Part shown: one piece after another, positions 15,999 to 23,713 of the stretch
Layout of the letters: the number at the start of each line of letters is the position of its first letter
Position numbering within the stretch: position 1 is the first letter of the stretch
Source: CAVQBJ01 sp963819075
GTDB lineage: Bacteria > Actinomycetota > Thermoleophilia > Solirubrobacterales > Solirubrobacteraceae
Assembly (NCBI GenBank): GCA_963819075.1
Contig: CAWFUP010000001.1
Location: 62,001-126,000 of the forward strand
Direction: 5' to 3'
Length of the DNA: 64,000 nucleotides
Position numbers and translations under genes: made by a program
The notes under the pieces: generated by a model
Database searches by the model: none
What the model was told of the DNA's origin: nothing
The model's input: the letters and a program-made list of their open reading frames with translations, nothing else

Positions 15999-16769
15999 TC
16001 AGTCTGCGGCGGCGCCCTCGCCGCGCGCCGCCACGCACAGGCACGCGTAGTGCACCGTGAACAGCCGCCGAGCGAGTGCCGGCGCGATCCGAGCCAGTCC
16101 GGCGCGCACGGCCCACTTCACGGCCGCCTGCGCTCGCGCCGCCCGCGTCGTCGCGAAGAAGCGGTGCACCGACAGGGGCAGCGGATCGTCGAGCTCGGCG
16201 GCGATCGTCAGGCCCGCGCGCGTCACGGCGGCGGTAACCGCCGCGCGATCGAGCTCGTGCAGGTGGCCGACCTCCGCGGCGCCGGCGCGCTTGGACGCCC
16301 GCCGCGCCGAGACGTTGGCCTCGAGTGGAACCTCGACGACGACCGCGCCGCAGGCCCGTCCGACCTCGCGCAGGAGTGCGGCCGGGTCGGGCACGTGCTC
16401 GAGCACGTGCGAGAGGATCCCGAGGTCGTACGCGCCGTCGGCGACGGGCAGGTGCTCGCCGTCATAGCGCGCGATCTCGTGCAGGTGCGGGCGCTCGCGC
16501 GCGATGCCCACAGCGGCGTCGGTGATTTCGAAGCCGCTCAGCCGTTCGCCGAAGCCGCGCCGCTGCAGCTCGGTCAGCAGCGCACCGTCTCCGCATCCCA
16601 CCTCGACGATCGTGCGCGGCGCCCGGCCGGCACGGTGGCACAGGGATACGACGTGATCCGCCTTGCCCACGGCGCTAAGCGCGCGCCAGCGTGCGTACAG
16701 CTGCGCCTCGGCGCCCTCGCGCGAGTACGACTCGTCATAGAAGCGAACGAGCTCGGCCGCCTGGTCCAT
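15999..16769 (-). CDS. Class I SAM-dependent methyltransferase
   Basis: 256 residues. Motif I is IVEVGCGDGALLTELQRRGF (residues about 53-72). The acidic motif II region GFEITDAAVGIARE and motif III YDGEHLPVADGAYDLGILSH follow, then VLEHVPDPAALLREVGRAC. The C-terminal third is variable and would bind the substrate. It methylates an unknown small molecule, lipid or sugar. The gene ends 4 bases after the TetR stop, convergent with it. A second methyltransferase of the same broad type lies at 60151. Confidence 0.9.
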   Translation of the reverse strand: MDQAAELVRFYDESYSREGAEAQLYARWRALSAVGKADHVVSLCHRAGRAPRTIVEVGCGDGALLTELQRRGFGERLSGFEITDAAVGIARERPHLHEIARYDGEHLPVADGAYDLGILSHVLEHVPDPAALLREVGRACGAVVVEVPLEANVSARRASKRAGAAEVGHLHELDRAAVTAAVTRAGLTIAAELDDPLPLSVHRFFATTRAARAQAAVKWAVRAGLARIAPALARRLFTVHYACLCVAARGEGAAAD

Positions 16770-16842
16770 GGCTGCCGATTATGGCGCTGCGGGCGCGAGG
16801 GGCGGCCGGGCGGAGCCGGCCGTCGCATACGCTTGGGCGCGC

Positions 16843-16929
16843 ATGAACCCGATCTGGCTGTGGACCCAGGTGGCGCTCGTCGTCGTCATCGTCGTGGGGA
16901 TGGTGGTTGCGATCGTCAAGCTCGCGTAG
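16843..16929 (+). CDS. Possible 28-residue single-helix membrane peptide
   Basis: An ORF of 28 codons: a short polar start (MNPIWLWTQ), one hydrophobic helix (VALVVVIVVGMVVAIV) and KLA at the end. It lies in the only gap between the methyltransferase and the CpsB-like gene, on the opposite strand to both. No Shine-Dalgarno is evident. A composition-driven chance ORF in GC-rich DNA would rarely be a clean membrane helix, so I list it, with low confidence. Confidence 0.4.
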   Translation: MNPIWLWTQVALVVVIVVGMVVAIVKLA

Positions 16930-16937
16930 CCGGGCGT

Positions 16938-17717
16938 TCAGCGCCGGCGCAGCCAGCGCGGCGCGCGGCGCGCTCGCGCCACCGTGACGTTGGCGGCCTC
17001 CGCCGGACGGCGGGGGAGCGCCTCGCCAGCGAGGATTGCGCGCGGCACGGCCTCGGTTGTCCACGCGCGCAGACCGCCGAGCCCGGCCTCCTCGAGCTCG
17101 GCCGCCAGCCCCGGCGGGCGGCGCAGCGCGTCGTGTGCGTCGGAGGCGACGTTGTGCACGAGCCCGGCCTCGACGAGTGCGAGCGCGAAGCGGCGAACCT
17201 CGCGCCCGAAGCGGCCGACCAGCGAGCCGGCGGTGATCGAGCAGGCGACGCCCGAGCCCGACATGCGCGTCAGCGAGTCGAGGTCACGATGGAACGCCGG
17301 GCAGCGCTCGGGATGGGCGAGCACGACCTCGTGGCCGCGGGCGCGCAGGCCGGCGATGACGTTCTCCAGGCCGACGACCGACGGCGTGAACGGGGGCTCG
17401 ACGAGCAGCCAGCGTCCGCCGCCGAGGCCGAGCTCAGCGAGCTCGGCGTCTGGGATATCGGCGATGCGCGTAAAGGCGAGCTCGGCGCCACGCACGATCG
17501 TCACCGCCACGCACTCGTCGCGCAGGCGCTCGTTGACGGTGGCGACGAGTCGCGCGATCGTGGCGGCGTCGTTGGGGTAGTCCCAGCTGACGTGCGGCGT
17601 GGCGACGATCGTCTGCACGCCGCCCGCGGCCGCCGCGCGGGCGAGCGCGACCGAGTCCTCGAGGCTCGCCGGTCCGTCGTCGATCCCCGGCAACACGTGA
17701 CAGTGCAGGTCGATCAT
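16938..17717 (-). CDS. CpsB/CapC-type PHP-fold phosphatase
   Basis: 259 residues from ATG 17717. The PHP-fold metal motifs of CpsB-type tyrosine phosphatases are present: MIDLHCHVLPGIDDGP at the N-terminus, ATPHVSWDYPND, the VRGAELAF strand, VLAHPERCPAF, and NVASDAHDALRRPP. Such enzymes dephosphorylate bacterial tyrosine kinases that control capsule or exopolysaccharide export. No kinase or Wzx/Wzy gene lies nearby in this window, so the partner is elsewhere. The last 35 residues are Arg/Ala-rich and variable. Confidence 0.92.
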   Translation of the reverse strand: MIDLHCHVLPGIDDGPASLEDSVALARAAAAGGVQTIVATPHVSWDYPNDAATIARLVATVNERLRDECVAVTIVRGAELAFTRIADIPDAELAELGLGGGRWLLVEPPFTPSVVGLENVIAGLRARGHEVVLAHPERCPAFHRDLDSLTRMSGSGVACSITAGSLVGRFGREVRRFALALVEAGLVHNVASDAHDALRRPPGLAAELEEAGLGGLRAWTTEAVPRAILAGEALPRRPAEAANVTVARARRAPRWLRRR

Positions 17718-17866
17718 CGCGCGCTGAACGTTACGGAGCCGGGCCGGCAGGCGAGCGTCGCCCGTAACCGGTCGGTGACCAGCGCTTGCACGCCGGCGCG
17801 CCCGGGATAACATCGCAGGGCTGGGCGGCCCGCACCGCGCCGCCGCATGGAGGCGATGATCAGGAC

Positions 17867-18313
17867 ATGTTCAGCTCGATCGTGGTGGGCACCGATGGTT
17901 CGGAAGCGGCCACCGAAGCGGTGCGGCAGGCCGCCGGCCTGGCGCGGGCGGAGGGAGCGACGCTCGACATCGTCAGCGTGTACGAGCCCGCGTCCGTCGA
18001 CCGGCTGCCCGTCGAGCGGGTCGGTGCGTCACCCGACCCGCGCTGGGCGATCAAGGGCCGCGAGGAGGTCGATCTGACGCTCGAGGCGGCGGCGGAGCTC
18101 GCGCGCGAGGTCGGCGTCGCGACGGTGGCCGTCTACCCCCGCCAGGGCGATCCGGCCGACGCGATCCTCGACGTCGCGGAGGAGCGTGGTGCCGACCTCG
18201 TCGTCGTCGGCAACAAGGGGCTGACCGGCGCCGAGCGGTTCCTGCTCGGCTCGGTGCCGAACAAGGTGTCCCACCACGCCCCCTGCTCGGTGCTGATCAT
18301 CCGTACCGGGTAG
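17867..18313 (+). CDS. Universal stress protein (UspA family)
   Basis: 148 residues. The Usp fold starts with FSSIVVGTDGSEAATEAVRQ, and the nucleotide-binding signature near the C-terminus is VVGNKGLTGAERFLLGSVP, followed by VSHHAPCSVLIIRTG. The G-x2-G-x9-G-S pattern predicts ATP binding. The protein is a single-domain cytosolic Usp, thought to help survival under stress. ATG 17867 is chosen to begin the domain directly; longer in-frame ORF upstream has no family similarity. Confidence 0.95.
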   Translation: MFSSIVVGTDGSEAATEAVRQAAGLARAEGATLDIVSVYEPASVDRLPVERVGASPDPRWAIKGREEVDLTLEAAAELAREVGVATVAVYPRQGDPADAILDVAEERGADLVVVGNKGLTGAERFLLGSVPNKVSHHAPCSVLIIRTG

Positions 18314-18327
18314 GGGCGGCGCGGCCG

Positions 18328-19890
18328 TCAGCCGGCTACCGCGCCCGGCCCTCCGGGGTCGGTGGCCGCGGCGGCGTTGACGAGCCCCGCCCCGTAGCGG
18401 AAGCGGTCGCCGGCGGACCCGAGCGGCGTGGCCGTCGCGCGCAGGCGGCGCAGGATGGCGTCGGGGGAGGGGTCGGCCCCGATCACCTTGCTGGCGATCA
18501 CCAGCGCGGCGGTCGCGGACACGTGCGGGGAGGCCATCGAGGTGCCGTCGTAGCCCGGCGGGATTCCGAACTTGCGCGGGTTGGGGCCGAGGAACGTCAC
18601 CTGGTAGATGTCCGCTCCCGGAGGCTCGGCGGGATGGCAGTTGGGGTCGCCGGCCAGATCGGCGTCGTTGCCGCCGCCGGGGGCGACGATCGTCAGCTGA
18701 GGCCCGTTGTTGGAGTAGTCGGCCAGGCAGCCGTGCTGGGTCGTGGCGCCGACCGCGATCACGTAGGGGGCGCGCGCCGGGTAGGCGATCTGGCGCGTGC
18801 CCTCATTGCCCGCTGCCGCGACGACAACGACGCCGTGCCGGTGCGCGTAGCGGATCGCCGAGATGAGCTCGGGGATGTCGCCGGCGGTCACTCCGCTGTC
18901 GAACTCGAGGCTCATGTTGATCACGCGGGCGCCGTGATTGACCGCGAACCGCACGCCCTTGGCGATCACCGAGGCGTCGCCCTCGCCGCTGGTGTCGAGC
19001 ACTCGAACCGACATCAGCGTGGCGCCGTAGGCCAGGCCGGTCAGCCCATATCCGTTGTTCGTGGACTCGGCGATCGTGCTGGCCACGTGGGTGCCATGGC
19101 CGTTGTGATCGACCGGATAGGCGCCCCGGTCGATGAAGTCGTAGCCCCGCACGAACTGGGTGGTGTTGAGATCGGGCGAGCGGCGGAAGCGTCCCCAGTT
19201 CTTGTAGGCGATCCCGGTATCGAGCACGGCCACCACTACCCCGTGCCCCCCGGGCGCGCCGTCGGCGATGAGGTTCCCCCACGCCTGGGGAGCGCCGACG
19301 CCGAACGGGCCGACGAAGTCCCACTGCACGGAGGCCCACCCTCCGGACGTGCCACTGATGCCAGTGTCGTTCGGCAAGAACGGTGGCGGCAGGGAGCTCG
19401 TGGTCGTGCTCGTCGTGGTCGTCGTCGTGCTCGTCGTCGCGGCGGTCGAGACCGTCGAGACCGTCGTCACGGCCGGCGCGAGGCCGAGCGCCGGCACGGC
19501 GCTCGCCGAGCCCGTCGTTGTCGCCTGGCTGCCCGCCGTCGGGGGGCCGTCGGCGACATGGGCGATGTAGTCGGGCACGGCCCACAGCACGCCGTGCTGA
19601 TGTCGCAGGCGGGTGACGGCCGCCGGCACGCTCGCTCCGCGCGCGAGCGTCAGGACTCGTGTGGACCCGTCGCTGGCCGCGCTGCTGGCGTCGGCCAGTC
19701 GCGCGAGCCGCGCCTGCACGATCACGGTCGTACGCGGCGCGTAGGCGACGACGACCTGCCCGGGCACGTAGGGCAGCGCGCTCGCGGCGGAGGCCGCGGG
19801 CGCGCCGGCCGCCGCCGCGGCGGCCAGGGCCAGCGCGCCGGCGAGCGCGGCGAACGGCTGACGAAGTCGAGTGGACGGGGAGGGGATCAT
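18328..19890 (-). CDS. Secreted subtilisin-like serine peptidase (S8)
   Basis: 520 residues from ATG 19890. A Sec-type signal peptide ends near residue 35 (PAASAASA). A prodomain of the fervidolysin type follows (LPYVPGQVVVAYAPRT, then HQHGVLWAVPDY). A Thr/Ser-rich linker (about residues 140-165) joins it to the catalytic domain. The catalytic triad is visible: Asp in VVAVLDTGIAYKN, His in NGHGTHVAST, Ser in YDGTSMASPHVSA, with the oxyanion Asn in AAAGNEGT. It should be exported, self-processed and act as a general extracellular protease. It is divergent from tadA with 80 bases between starts. Confidence 0.95.
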   Translation of the reverse strand: MIPSPSTRLRQPFAALAGALALAAAAAAGAPAASAASALPYVPGQVVVAYAPRTTVIVQARLARLADASSAASDGSTRVLTLARGASVPAAVTRLRHQHGVLWAVPDYIAHVADGPPTAGSQATTTGSASAVPALGLAPAVTTVSTVSTAATTSTTTTTTSTTTSSLPPPFLPNDTGISGTSGGWASVQWDFVGPFGVGAPQAWGNLIADGAPGGHGVVVAVLDTGIAYKNWGRFRRSPDLNTTQFVRGYDFIDRGAYPVDHNGHGTHVASTIAESTNNGYGLTGLAYGATLMSVRVLDTSGEGDASVIAKGVRFAVNHGARVINMSLEFDSGVTAGDIPELISAIRYAHRHGVVVVAAAGNEGTRQIAYPARAPYVIAVGATTQHGCLADYSNNGPQLTIVAPGGGNDADLAGDPNCHPAEPPGADIYQVTFLGPNPRKFGIPPGYDGTSMASPHVSATAALVIASKVIGADPSPDAILRRLRATATPLGSAGDRFRYGAGLVNAAAATDPGGPGAVAG

Positions 19891-19970
19891 CGTTCGGGCC
19901 AGGCAGGATGGGGCGCGTGGGTCATCATGGGCCCGAGCGGATCGACAGCACCCGCGTCCTCGAGACAAGT

Positions 19971-20435
19971 ATGAGTGAACGCTTCTTTCCCCGGGATGAA
20001 TACTTCATGCGCCTTGCGTTGCGCGAGGCCGAACGTGCGGAAGAACACGAGGACGTGCCGATCGGTGCGGTCGTCGTCTCCGATGGCGAGGTCCTGGCCG
20101 TCGCTCACAACGAGCGCGAGCTGCGCCAGGATCCGACCGCGCACGCCGAGGTGATCGCGCTCCGCGAGGCCGCGCGCGCGCTCGGCAGCTGGCGCGTGCT
20201 CGACGCGGTGCTCTACGTGACGCTCGAGCCGTGCGCGATGTGCGCCGGGGCGATCGTGCTCTCGCGCATCCCTCGCGTCGTATACGGCGCGAGCGATCCG
20301 AAGGCCGGTGCCGCCGGCAGCGTTCTCGACGTGCTCGCCGAGCCGCGGCTCAATCACCGCCCCGAGGTCGCCGGTGGGCTGCTGGCCGACGAATGCGCGG
20401 CCCTCCTGAGCGACTTCTTCGCGTCGCGGCGCTGA
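19971..20435 (+). CDS. tadA: tRNA-specific adenosine deaminase
   Basis: 154 residues. It has the zinc-binding cytidine/deoxycytidylate deaminase motifs: HAEV (His58, Glu60) and PCAMCAGA (Cys88, Cys91), with VPIGAVVVSDGE before them. Length and the segment SRIPRVVYGASDPKAGAAGS match TadA, which converts adenosine 34 of tRNA-Arg(ACG) to inosine for decoding. ATG 19971 lacks a good Shine-Dalgarno, but the next candidate at 20007 would remove a normal N-terminal helix. It is followed 92 bases later by tRNA-Ser(CGA). Confidence 0.95.
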   Translation: MSERFFPRDEYFMRLALREAERAEEHEDVPIGAVVVSDGEVLAVAHNERELRQDPTAHAEVIALREAARALGSWRVLDAVLYVTLEPCAMCAGAIVLSRIPRVVYGASDPKAGAAGSVLDVLAEPRLNHRPEVAGGLLADECAALLSDFFASRR

Positions 20436-20527
20436 CGGTCCGCCGACGTCGCGGACCCCGTAGAGGGCCGTTCGTCCGCCGGTGCGCGTCGGCGGGCAGC
20501 GATCATCTAGCCTTCTCGTCGCACCCT

Positions 20528-20618
20528 GGAGGGGTGGCAGAGCGGTTGAATGCGGCGGTCTCGAAAACCGTTTCGGGGGATTACTCCTCCGACGAGGGTT
20601 CGAATCCCTCCCCCTCCG
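20528..20618 (+). tRNA. tRNA-Ser (anticodon CGA)
   Basis: A 91-base tRNA with long variable arm. The acceptor stem GGAGGGG (20528-20534) pairs with CCCCTCC (20611-20617). The anticodon stem-loop GCGGT-CTCGAAA-ACCGT gives anticodon CGA, for serine codon UCG. The T arm GAGGG-TTCGAAT-CCCTC is intact. The long variable arm is normal for tRNA-Ser. The 3' CCA is not encoded. Confidence 0.97.
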
Positions 20619-20856
20619 TCCCGCCACGGCGCTGCGAGCGGCGGCGCCGTGGCCGCGCCAGTCCCGCTCCTCGTCGATCGCCTGTCGTCCCACCATTGTC
20701 CTCGCGCGCGTAGCGCGAGAGGATCCGTCGACGGCGGCGTCGCTCCATCCGTGGCCGGCCGCGTCCGCCAGGGGCAAAGCCGCAGATCCCGCGGTGCCTA
20801 CGCGCCGGCCGGAAGCTCGACTGCAGCGGATCAGGGTCCCGTCGTCGGTCTCGAGA

Positions 20857-20906
20857 GGGGTGATCGACGTTACCCCCTCTATAGCCACAGAAAGGTCGAT
20901 CACCCC
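20857..20906. promoter_or_regulatory. 12-base inverted repeat in the gap after tRNA-Ser
   Basis: GGGGTGATCGAC (20857-20868) and GTCGATCACCCC (20895-20906) are perfect reverse complements 26 bases apart; the flanks also pair apart from one extra C. The gap 20619-21033 holds no gene that I can see. It may be a terminator for the convergent hydrolase gene or for the tRNA, or a protein-binding site. Confidence 0.4.
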
Positions 20907-21033
20907 CTCTTCCGAGAACGCTCGGCTGCGCCTCGCAGCGCCCCAGCCCGCTCGCCATGAGCCCCCTCGCGCCAACTCGCCCCCGCAGGCCGCCCCCGCA
21001 GGCCACCGCACGACGTGCCGCCCGCGCGAACCC

Positions 21034-22038
21034 CTACCCCGCGCGCCGGAAGCGATGCGTGCGCGGCGCCCGCCGCGCGACCGGATCGAGCCAGTCCGCG
21101 TCGGAGATCTCGGCCGCCGAAGTGGTCTCGAGAAAGTCGAGCAGCACGGCCGCCAGCCCCTCCGGATCTTCGAGATGCGGGAAGTGCGCCGCCCGCGGCA
21201 GCGTCGCGAAGCGACTGTGGGGCACGGCGCCGTGTGCGGCGACGCCGTGGGCGATCGGGATCGTGCGGTCGCGCTCGCCCCACACGATCAGCGTCGGCAT
21301 TCCCTCGAGCAGGTACAGCCGATCGACGGCGCTGACGCGCTGGCCGCGCGGATCGATCACCGAGCGCAAGGTGTGCAGGAATGCCTCCCTCGCCCCCGGC
21401 TCCTGCAGCGGTCGCAGCGCCCGGACGATCGCGTGCACGGCCGCGCCATTGCTCGATCCGCGTCGCCTCAGGCGATCCCCGCCGCGCGACATCGTCGACA
21501 GCACCCACGGGTGCGCAGCGAGCGACAGCAACGCGGAGATGCCCGGGAGCGCGGCCGTGCGCAGCAGCGGGCTCACGTCGCGCCCGAGGCCGCCGCTGGA
21601 GATGAGCACGAGGCGCTCGGTGCGCTGAGGGAACTGGTTGATGAACTGCATCGCCACGCCGCCGCCGAGCGAGTGACCGACGATCGTCGCGCGCTCCACG
21701 CCGAGCACGGACAGCAGGTCACGGATGCTCGTCGCGTGCGCGCCGAGCGAATAGTCGCCACGCGGCGTTGCCGAGTCCCCGTGACCGATCAGGTCGGGGG
21801 CGATCACCGTGTACGAGTCGGCGAGACGCAGGGCCACGCGCTCCCAGTGGCGCGAGGAGTTGAGCATGCCGTGGATGAGGACGACCGGCGGTCCGCTGCC
21901 GGCCGTGCGGTAGATGACCCGATGACCGTGGATCTCCAGTTCCCATTCGGCAAAGGGCAGCCCCTCCCGCGATGGGTTCGGGGCCGCTCGCAGCGGCGGC
22001 GACGATGAGCGGATCGGATCGGACAAGCTCGCGATCAC
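21034..22038 (-). CDS. Alpha/beta hydrolase
   Basis: 334 residues from GTG 22038, the only reasonable start before the conserved region. The fold is shown by VVLIHGMLNSSRHWERVA (oxyanion strand), VIAPDLIGHGDSATP, the nucleophile elbow TIVGHSLGGGVAMQF, the acid strand MPTLIVWGERDRTIP and the catalytic His region LPRAAHFPHLEDPEG. This is the general epoxide hydrolase / lipase / C-C hydrolase group; the substrate cannot be read from sequence. It is divergent from another hydrolase gene with 69 bases between starts. Confidence 0.9.
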   Translation of the reverse strand: MIASLSDPIRSSSPPLRAAPNPSREGLPFAEWELEIHGHRVIYRTAGSGPPVVLIHGMLNSSRHWERVALRLADSYTVIAPDLIGHGDSATPRGDYSLGAHATSIRDLLSVLGVERATIVGHSLGGGVAMQFINQFPQRTERLVLISSGGLGRDVSPLLRTAALPGISALLSLAAHPWVLSTMSRGGDRLRRRGSSNGAAVHAIVRALRPLQEPGAREAFLHTLRSVIDPRGQRVSAVDRLYLLEGMPTLIVWGERDRTIPIAHGVAAHGAVPHSRFATLPRAAHFPHLEDPEGLAAVLLDFLETTSAAEISDADWLDPVARRAPRTHRFRRAG

Positions 22039-22107
22039 CTTAGCGGCCGGGCCCCCGCTCACTGCGGCAGCGATCCGGCGCTCGACACACGACGTACGAT
22101 CGTCAAT

Positions 22108-22971
22108 GTGTCCCGTCTGCGTACGGCCCTGGACCTCCTCGCTCGGCCGGAGCCCCACCGCTACGGGCCACACGAGTCTCAGGCCGCCGATCTGCATCTG
22201 CCGACCGGCGACGGCCCGCACCCGGTCGCGGTCGTGATCCACGGTGGCTCATGGCGGAGGCGCTACGGGAAGGTGGTGACCCGCCCCCTGGCCGCCGACC
22301 TCGCCCGCCGCGGCTGGGCGGCCTGGAACATCGAGTACCGCCGCGTCGGTCCGGGCGGGGACGGCGGCTGGCCCGAGACCTTCACGGACGTCGCGATGGC
22401 GATCGACGCGCTCGCCGAGCTGACGGCACCGCTCGACCTCGAGCGTCTCGTCGTCGTCGGGCACTCGGCTGGCGGCCAGCTCGCGCTGTGGGCGGCCGGG
22501 CGGGACCGGCTTCCGGCCGATGCTGCCGGCGCGAGCCCGCTCGTGCGACCACGGGCAGCGGTTTCGCTCGCCGGTGTGAACGACCTGGTCGGCGCATACC
22601 GCGTGCATGGCGACGGTGGCGCGGTGGCCGGGCTCATGCGTTGCGCCCCCGAGGAAGACCCCAAACGCTATGCGCTCGCCGATCCGATTCAGCACCTGCC
22701 GCTCGACCTGCCCGTTCTGCTCGTCCACGGTCCCGCCGACCAGACGGTGTCGGTGCGCCACAGCCGCAACTATGCACGGGCTGCCCAGGAGGCCGGGGGC
22801 AAGGTGACGCTCGTCGAGATCCCGGGACGCGCCGGCCGCCACCGCAGGCACATCGACCCCGACAGCGCGGCCTGGTCGGTCGTCCGCGCGTGGCTGGACC
22901 GGGTACGAAGCGCGGCTCGCTGGGACGCCGCCGCCGCGGCACCGAGCGGCGAGGTCGAGGCGAAGACATAG
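22108..22971 (+). CDS. Alpha/beta hydrolase of the carboxylesterase / BD-FAE type
   Basis: 287 residues from GTG 22108. Oxyanion motif VAVVIHGGSWRRRYG near residue 45, nucleophile elbow VVVGHSAGGQLALWA, acid strand VLLVHGPADQTVSV, and a His in RRHIDPDSAAW. The HGGSW motif is typical of the hormone-sensitive-lipase and feruloyl-esterase-like subfamily. The protein is cytosolic with no signal. It ends at 22971, just where the operator-like region of the TetR gene starts, so the two genes are adjacent on the same strand. Confidence 0.9.
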   Translation: MSRLRTALDLLARPEPHRYGPHESQAADLHLPTGDGPHPVAVVIHGGSWRRRYGKVVTRPLAADLARRGWAAWNIEYRRVGPGGDGGWPETFTDVAMAIDALAELTAPLDLERLVVVGHSAGGQLALWAAGRDRLPADAAGASPLVRPRAAVSLAGVNDLVGAYRVHGDGGAVAGLMRCAPEEDPKRYALADPIQHLPLDLPVLLVHGPADQTVSVRHSRNYARAAQEAGGKVTLVEIPGRAGRHRRHIDPDSAAWSVVRAWLDRVRSAARWDAAAAAPSGEVEAKT

Positions 22972-23002
22972 TTACTGGCATATAAATTTATACCCTGGTA
23001 AC
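22971..23002. promoter_or_regulatory. Promoter and candidate operator of the acyl-CoA dehydrogenase operon
   Basis: GTTAC (22971-22975) and GTAAC (22998-23002) bound a very AT-rich centre that holds the palindrome ATAAATTTAT. This is the only AT-rich stretch in the area and lies 10 bases before the TetR ATG. It combines a likely -10 region with an inverted repeat for TetR autoregulation. Confidence 0.55.
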
Positions 23003-23011
23003 GTAGCCGGA

Positions 23012-23713
23012 ATGTACGACGCCGCTGCCGCAGCCGCCGCGCCCGACGACGGGCGCGCCGAGTCGTCCCCGCCGCGTCGGCGCCTGCCCCGACACGAGCG
23101 CGAGCGCCAGATCCTCGACACGGCGCACGCCTGCTTCGCCGCTCGCGGCTTCGGCGCGGTCACGATGGACGACGTTGCCGCCGAGGTCGGCGTGACCAAG
23201 CCGCTGCTGTACGCCTACTTCGGTAACAAGGAGCAGCTCTACATCGCTTGCATGCAACGCGCCGGCGACGCGCTGATGGACACGCTGGCCGGCGCCGTGG
23301 CGAGCGCGCCGCGCCCGGCCGACATGCTGCGTCGCGGCGTCGAGGCCTTCTTCGCCTTCCTCGACGCCGACCGCGAGGCCTGGCGCGTGCTCTTCGACGA
23401 GACGCTTCCGGCCGGCGGCGAGGTTGCCCGCCGGGTGGCCGAGTACCGCGAGCGCCTGCTGGCGATCATCGTCGAGGCCCAGCTGCAGCACCTCCCCCCG
23501 GAGCGCCGCGACGGCGCCGCCGTCCTCGTGGAGGCGCTCGGCCACGCGCTCTTCGGCGCCTGCGAGGCGCTCGCCCGCTGGTGGCTGCACACCGGGGCGA
23601 TTCCGACCGCCGACGCCGCCGACTTGCTCATTAACACGATCGAACCGGGCCTGCGAGAACGCTGGGCCGCCGGCTCACCGACCCCGACAACCCCCCGAAA
23701 GGAAGCACGATGA
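23012..23713 (+). CDS. TetR family regulator of the acyl-CoA dehydrogenase operon
   Basis: 233 residues. After a disordered start of 28 residues, the helix-turn-helix appears: ERERQILDTAHACFAARGFG, then VTMDDVAAEVGVTKPLLYAY and GNKEQLYIACM. The ligand domain follows (FDETLPAGGEVARRVAEYRE). Its stop overlaps the ATG of the first acyl-CoA dehydrogenase (ATGA), so regulator and enzyme are translated together. Regulators of this type often respond to acyl-CoA or fatty acids; that is inferred from context. Confidence 0.93.
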   Translation: MYDAAAAAAAPDDGRAESSPPRRRLPRHERERQILDTAHACFAARGFGAVTMDDVAAEVGVTKPLLYAYFGNKEQLYIACMQRAGDALMDTLAGAVASAPRPADMLRRGVEAFFAFLDADREAWRVLFDETLPAGGEVARRVAEYRERLLAIIVEAQLQHLPPERRDGAAVLVEALGHALFGACEALARWWLHTGAIPTADAADLLINTIEPGLRERWAAGSPTPTTPRKEAR

